Origin: an uncultured Eubacteriales bacterium
GTDB lineage: Bacteria > Bacillota > Clostridia > Christensenellales > UBA1242
NCBI GenBank assembly: GCA_900557585.1
Contig: USTJ01000022.1
Location: 1-8,309, forward strand
Direction of reading: 5' to 3'
Length of the DNA: 8,309 bases
Shown: positions 6,312 through 8,309 of the stretch, piece by piece
How the letters are laid out: each line of letters starts with the position of its first letter
How positions within the stretch are numbered: the first letter of the stretch is position 1
The notes under the pieces: model-generated
What the model saw: the letters and a program-made list of their open reading frames with translations, nothing else
Database searches by the model: none
What the model was told of the DNA's origin: nothing
Program-made: the position numbers and the translations under genes

Positions 6312-6339
6312 AGAAAACTCCACAAATGTGGAGTTTTCT
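6312..6339 (-). terminator. Terminator of the tRNA-Thr transcript
   Basis: AGAAAACTCCAC (6312-6323) and GTGGAGTTTTCT (6328-6339) form a perfect 12-bp stem with a 4-base loop. On the minus strand the stem ends in TTTTCT and continues into TTTTTG. It starts 11 bases after the encoded CCA of the tRNA. It is the first strong terminator after the acyltransferase operon as well, so it may end read-through from that operon. Confidence 0.9.
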
Positions 6340-6350
6340 GCATCGCTACT

Positions 6351-6425
6351 TGGAGCTGGTGGGCGGATTCGAACCGCCGACCCATTGATTACGAATCAAT
6401 TGCTCTACCCCTGAGCCACACCAGC
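6351..6425 (-). tRNA. tRNA-Thr, anticodon CGT
   Basis: A complete 75-base cloverleaf reads on the minus strand. The acceptor GCTGGTG pairs with CACCAGC. The D stem is GCTC/GAGC around a 7-base loop. The anticodon stem ATTGA/TCAAT holds the loop TTCGTAA, so the anticodon is CGT, which reads the Thr codon ACG. The variable loop is GGGTC. The T stem GGCGG/CCGCC holds TTCGAAT. The discriminator base is T, and the terminal CCA is encoded. A CGT tRNA is normally an auxiliary isoacceptor beside a TGT one, which must lie elsewhere in the genome. It has its own promoter upstream and its own terminator downstream. Confidence 0.97.
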
Positions 6426-6429
6426 ATGA

Positions 6430-6445
6430 AGGTGCTTTCGCACCT
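6430..6445. other. Small hairpin between tRNA-Thr and its promoter
   Basis: AGGTGC (6430-6435) and GCACCT (6440-6445) pair perfectly around four bases. On the minus strand the loop is GAAA, a stable GNRA tetraloop, four bases from the tRNA 5' end. On the plus strand the stem is followed by GTTTTTA and looks like a weak terminator, although I see no plus-strand gene for it to serve. The start of tRNA transcription predicted from the -10 falls near 6443, inside the stem. Whether the whole hairpin is transcribed therefore depends on the exact start or on read-through from the upstream operon. Confidence 0.5.
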
Positions 6446-6448
6446 GTT

Positions 6449-6477
6449 TTTATACATTTATTATTTCTTTCAAGCAA
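6449..6477 (-). promoter_or_regulatory. Promoter of tRNA-Thr
   Basis: On the minus strand, TTGCTT (6472-6477) and TATAAA (6449-6454) are separated by exactly 17 bases. This is a good housekeeping-type promoter pair. Transcription would start near 6443, about 18 bases before the mature tRNA end. The promoter lies in the gap after the PH-domain gene. Confidence 0.6.
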
Positions 6478-6512
6478 CTTGATAGTTTTTATAACTAAAG
6501 TCAATTTTAAAA

Positions 6513-7121
6513 TTATTCATCTTTATCTTGAATTGATTGAATATACTCTTTAATTTCTTTGTAAACTTGATATGGATCTTCAATGTTTGCAAAGTTATAA
6601 TATGAGTTTGAAATCGGACTTGAGTTGCTTCCAAATTTGATAGAACCAGTATTTTTTCGAATAATTTTATCAAGAAACGACACACAAACATCGCTTGCAC
6701 CAATATTTTTCAAATCTAGACTATGATAATCAACACCAAATATTCCTGTTCTAATAATTATTCTTTTATTTGTATAAACATAAAATGTATTTTTATAACA
6801 CAATATTGAGAACCACATCACAAGCAAAGTTAACGAAAACAAAGCACCGCCAGCAACGCATGTCCCAACAATCTTTTCATTATAAACAATTTCTGAATCG
6901 AACCATAATCCAATGATAATTGCACCAACTGCCAAAACAAACAACAATGCCGTAATCACTCTTGAAAAAGCAAACTTTGCCTTATTTGGTTTATAGCCCT
7001 TTTGAATCACCTCACCCACTTCAAGAACATCATCAAACAAACGAATCACTTGGTCTTCAATTGCAACTTTTCCCTTTTTCAAGTTTTCATCTTGAATGTT
7101 GTTTTTATCATTATTTTTCAT
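6513..7121 (-). CDS. Small membrane protein with bacterial PH-like (bPH2) domain
   Basis: 202 residues. The polar N-terminal tail (1-45) is followed by two membrane helices at about 52-73 and 84-108, with a short acidic loop between them. A bacterial PH-type domain of the YdbS/DUF304 group covers about 110-196 (FYVYTNKRIIIRTGIFGVDY, the LDLKNIGASD stretch, then NIEDPYQVYKEIKEY). The family's function is not well defined; a membrane-adjacent binding or scaffolding role is only a guess. The ATG lies inside the end of the acyltransferase gene, an 11-base overlap in another frame. No good ribosome site is seen, so translation is probably coupled. No terminator follows the stop, so transcripts may run through tRNA-Thr. 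It is possibly linked to membrane lipid metabolism by its neighbour. Confidence 0.8.
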   Translation of the reverse strand: MKNNDKNNIQDENLKKGKVAIEDQVIRLFDDVLEVGEVIQKGYKPNKAKFAFSRVITALLFVLAVGAIIIGLWFDSEIVYNEKIVGTCVAGGALFSLTLLVMWFSILCYKNTFYVYTNKRIIIRTGIFGVDYHSLDLKNIGASDVCVSFLDKIIRKNTGSIKFGSNSSPISNSYYNFANIEDPYQVYKEIKEYIQSIQDKDE

Positions 7122-7776
7122 TTTCTATTGTCTCGACCTTTTTATTTTTCTTTTTACGATTCTTTTTAGCAAGTCTTTCTGCCTCGAAGTTTACACGAAG
7201 ATTTGTCATTGTTTCTTTAAGACGTTTTGCATTTTCTTCGGTTTCTTCATGAGTCAAACGTTTTGGATTTTCAGCAACAACTTCAATTGGCTCGCCAATT
7301 ACAATATAGTTTCTTCTCCAAAATCTTGCACGACGATAAATCATCATTGGAACAATTTTTGTTCCGGTTTTTGACGCAAAAGTGATTGCACCACTTTTAA
7401 GGTCTTGAAGGTCAGCATCGTCGGCACCCTTGTTTCTTGTTCCCTCTGGAAAGATTCCAAGAATCTTGTTGTTCTTGAGAGCGTTCACACCAAACTTGAA
7501 AGCACCAATATCTGGATTGTCGCGGTCAACTGGATAGCCACCAAGTTTCTTTATATACCAGCCAACAAACTTATTTTTGAAAAGTTCTTTTTTTGCAAGA
7601 TATCTGATTTTCTTTCCAAGCGAAACATCCAATATTACAACATCAAGGTTTGAATAGTGATTGCAAGTTAAAACATAGCCTTCTTTCTTTGGAAGATTTT
7701 TTCTTCCTATCACCTTTGTTGGATAGAAAAGTTTCACATAGATCCAACAAAAGAAAAATGAAATCCAATATATCAT
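7111..7776 (-). CDS. plsC: 1-acyl-sn-glycerol-3-phosphate acyltransferase (PlsC family)
   Basis: Predicted to add the second acyl chain to lysophosphatidic acid, making phosphatidic acid at the inner face of the membrane. The 221 residues carry the four acyltransferase blocks: NHYSNLD with the HX4D pair His40/Asp45 (39-45), GGYPVDRD (79-86), FPEGTRNKG (109-117) and VPMMIYRR (142-149). The N-terminus (1-18) is hydrophobic and probably sits in the membrane. The tail is strongly basic (KKNRKKKNKK, 204-213), an extension that could bind acidic lipid. The start is firm: AAAGGAG at 7784-7790 is 7 bases before the ATG. That site overlaps the stop codon of the upstream oxidoreductase gene. The downstream PH-domain gene overlaps its 3' end by 11 bases. 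PlsC is the best of the family options; the acyl donor and exact acceptor cannot be read from sequence. Confidence 0.92.
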   Translation of the reverse strand: MIYWISFFFCWIYVKLFYPTKVIGRKNLPKKEGYVLTCNHYSNLDVVILDVSLGKKIRYLAKKELFKNKFVGWYIKKLGGYPVDRDNPDIGAFKFGVNALKNNKILGIFPEGTRNKGADDADLQDLKSGAITFASKTGTKIVPMMIYRRARFWRRNYIVIGEPIEVVAENPKRLTHEETEENAKRLKETMTNLRVNFEAERLAKKNRKKKNKKVETIENEK

Positions 7777-7783
7777 TTGTATT

Positions 7784-7790
7784 CTCCTTT
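7784..7790 (-). promoter_or_regulatory. Ribosome binding site of plsC, overlapping the upstream stop
   Basis: AAAGGAG on the minus strand lies 7 bases before the plsC ATG, ideal spacing. Its first two bases are the last two bases of the TAA (7789-7791) ending the upstream gene. Ribosomes finishing that gene arrive on the site, which ties translation of the two genes together. Confidence 0.85.
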
Positions 7791-8309
7791 AAAAGTCGCT
7801 TGCACAAGAAGCAGCCATTGAAAATGCAAGTTGCAAATTAAAACCACCGGTGAGCGCGTCAACATCAACAACCTCACCAACAAAATATAATTTGCTTATA
7901 AGTTTGCTTTCCATTGATTTTGGTTTAATGTCTTTTGTTGAAACCCCACCACTTGTGATAACCGCCCTTTCAATATCGTCAAGACCAGCATATTTAAGTT
8001 TGAAATTTTTGAGCATGAAACACAACTTTTCTCTTTCTTCTTTTGTAAGTTGGGAAACTTTTTTTGTCTTTGCAATTTGTAATCTTTTTGCAAAAACTTC
8101 TGCCAAACTTTTTGGCAAAAGCCCCTCTAAAAGTGATGAAAATTGTTTTGAACCAAGTTCTTTAATGTCCCTTTCAATTCTTGAAAAAAGTGCAAAATCG
8201 TCAAGCGCAGGCTTAAAATCAATATAAATTTCCACGTTTTCAGGAGAAATTCTGTTTATGTTGCTTGAAAGTGTAAGCGCAAGTGGCCCACTTATTCCGT
8301 TTCCAGTGA
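7789..8309 (-). CDS. HI0933-family NAD(P)/FAD-dependent oxidoreductase, C-terminal part (5' end outside window)
   Basis: The last 172 codons of a flavoprotein of the HI0933 (YhiN/BaiN-like) family, whose members are usually around 400 residues. The frame is open to the right edge, so the true start lies outside; an in-frame GTG at 8235 is internal, not a start. The first visible residues, TGNGISGPLAL, fit the family's GISGP motif. The end carries the diagnostic block: AVITSGGVS, then MESKLISKLYFVGEVVDVD, then TGGFNLQLAFS, which contacts FAD in related proteins. The middle, with many Lys and Glu, matches the inserted helical domain of the family. The physiological reaction of most members is unknown. 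It ends 12 bases before plsC, the first intact gene after it in the same operon. Confidence 0.93.
   Translation of the reverse strand, partial: TGNGISGPLALTLSSNINRISPENVEIYIDFKPALDDFALFSRIERDIKELGSKQFSSLLEGLLPKSLAEVFAKRLQIAKTKKVSQLTKEEREKLCFMLKNFKLKYAGLDDIERAVITSGGVSTKDIKPKSMESKLISKLYFVGEVVDVDALTGGFNLQLAFSMAASCASDF

Noticed and set aside
6202..6414. Plus-strand 70-codon ORF ending GAGGRIRTADPLITNQLLYP
   Set aside because: It runs through the tRNA terminator and is the complement of tRNA-Thr. This is a well-known type of false protein call made by tRNA genes read backwards.
6472..6484. Possible terminator TCAAG-CAA-CTTGA after the PH-domain gene
   Set aside because: The stem is only 5 bp and is followed by A-rich, not T-rich, sequence on the minus strand.
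8225..8235. GTG at 8235 as a start giving a 148-residue protein
   Set aside because: The same frame stays open to the window edge and the upstream residues (TGNGISGPLAL) belong to the HI0933 family, so the GTG is an internal Val codon.
1..8309. CRISPR arrays, insertion sequences, prophage genes, toxin-antitoxin or other defence systems
   Set aside because: No regularly spaced repeats, no transposase or integrase motifs and no terminal inverted repeats were found on either strand.

Overview
The window is low in GC, carries no sign of a mobile element, and uses the standard bacterial code: TGA is a stop in the HD-domain gene, and the tryptophans I read in the genes I translated codon by codon are TGG. 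Every gene I can support lies on the minus strand. Strong AGGAG-type ribosome binding sites, AT-rich spacers, U-tract terminators and the protein families point to a low-GC Bacillota (Firmicutes-like) bacterium. A predicted secreted M60-like (mucin-type) peptidase suggests a host-associated, probably gut, lifestyle. This is inference, and I cannot name a genus.

Layout from the right edge, in the direction of transcription. (1) 8309-6513 is an operon running off the window: the C-terminal part of a HI0933-family FAD oxidoreductase, then a PlsC-type acyltransferase, then a small membrane protein with a bacterial PH domain. The last two overlap by 11 bases. (2) 6477-6312 holds a tRNA-Thr(CGT) with its own promoter and a strong terminator. 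(3) 6304-6037 is an enigmatic stretch with a two-copy 14-bp tandem repeat, a doubtful 72-codon ORF and a second terminator exactly at the ORF's stop. (4) 5980-2744 is a single-gene unit for a 1005-residue surface protein. It has a signal peptide, an Ig-like domain, an M60/enhancin-like zinc peptidase domain (HEIAH...E), a probable mucin/carbohydrate-binding module, a second copy of the Ig-like domain and a C-terminal membrane anchor. (5) 2738-1186 is a compact three-gene operon: HD-domain nucleotidase-like phosphohydrolase, short family I-type inorganic pyrophosphatase, Nudix hydrolase. The genes overlap by 4 bases and then sit 1 base apart, and the operon ends in a terminator. (6) 1124-1 holds leuS (leucyl-tRNA synthetase, N-terminal 358 residues), with its own promoter and a very short leader that leaves no room for a T-box.

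Functionally, the HD-PPase-Nudix operon looks like a nucleotide-pool clean-up unit in which nucleotide or nucleoside-diphosphate hydrolysis is paired with pyrophosphate removal. Each of the three enzymes departs from its textbook motif. The M60 protein is the most distinctive accessory gene, and its outer-surface anchoring fits attack on host glycoproteins. I see no CRISPR array, insertion sequence, prophage or defence system.
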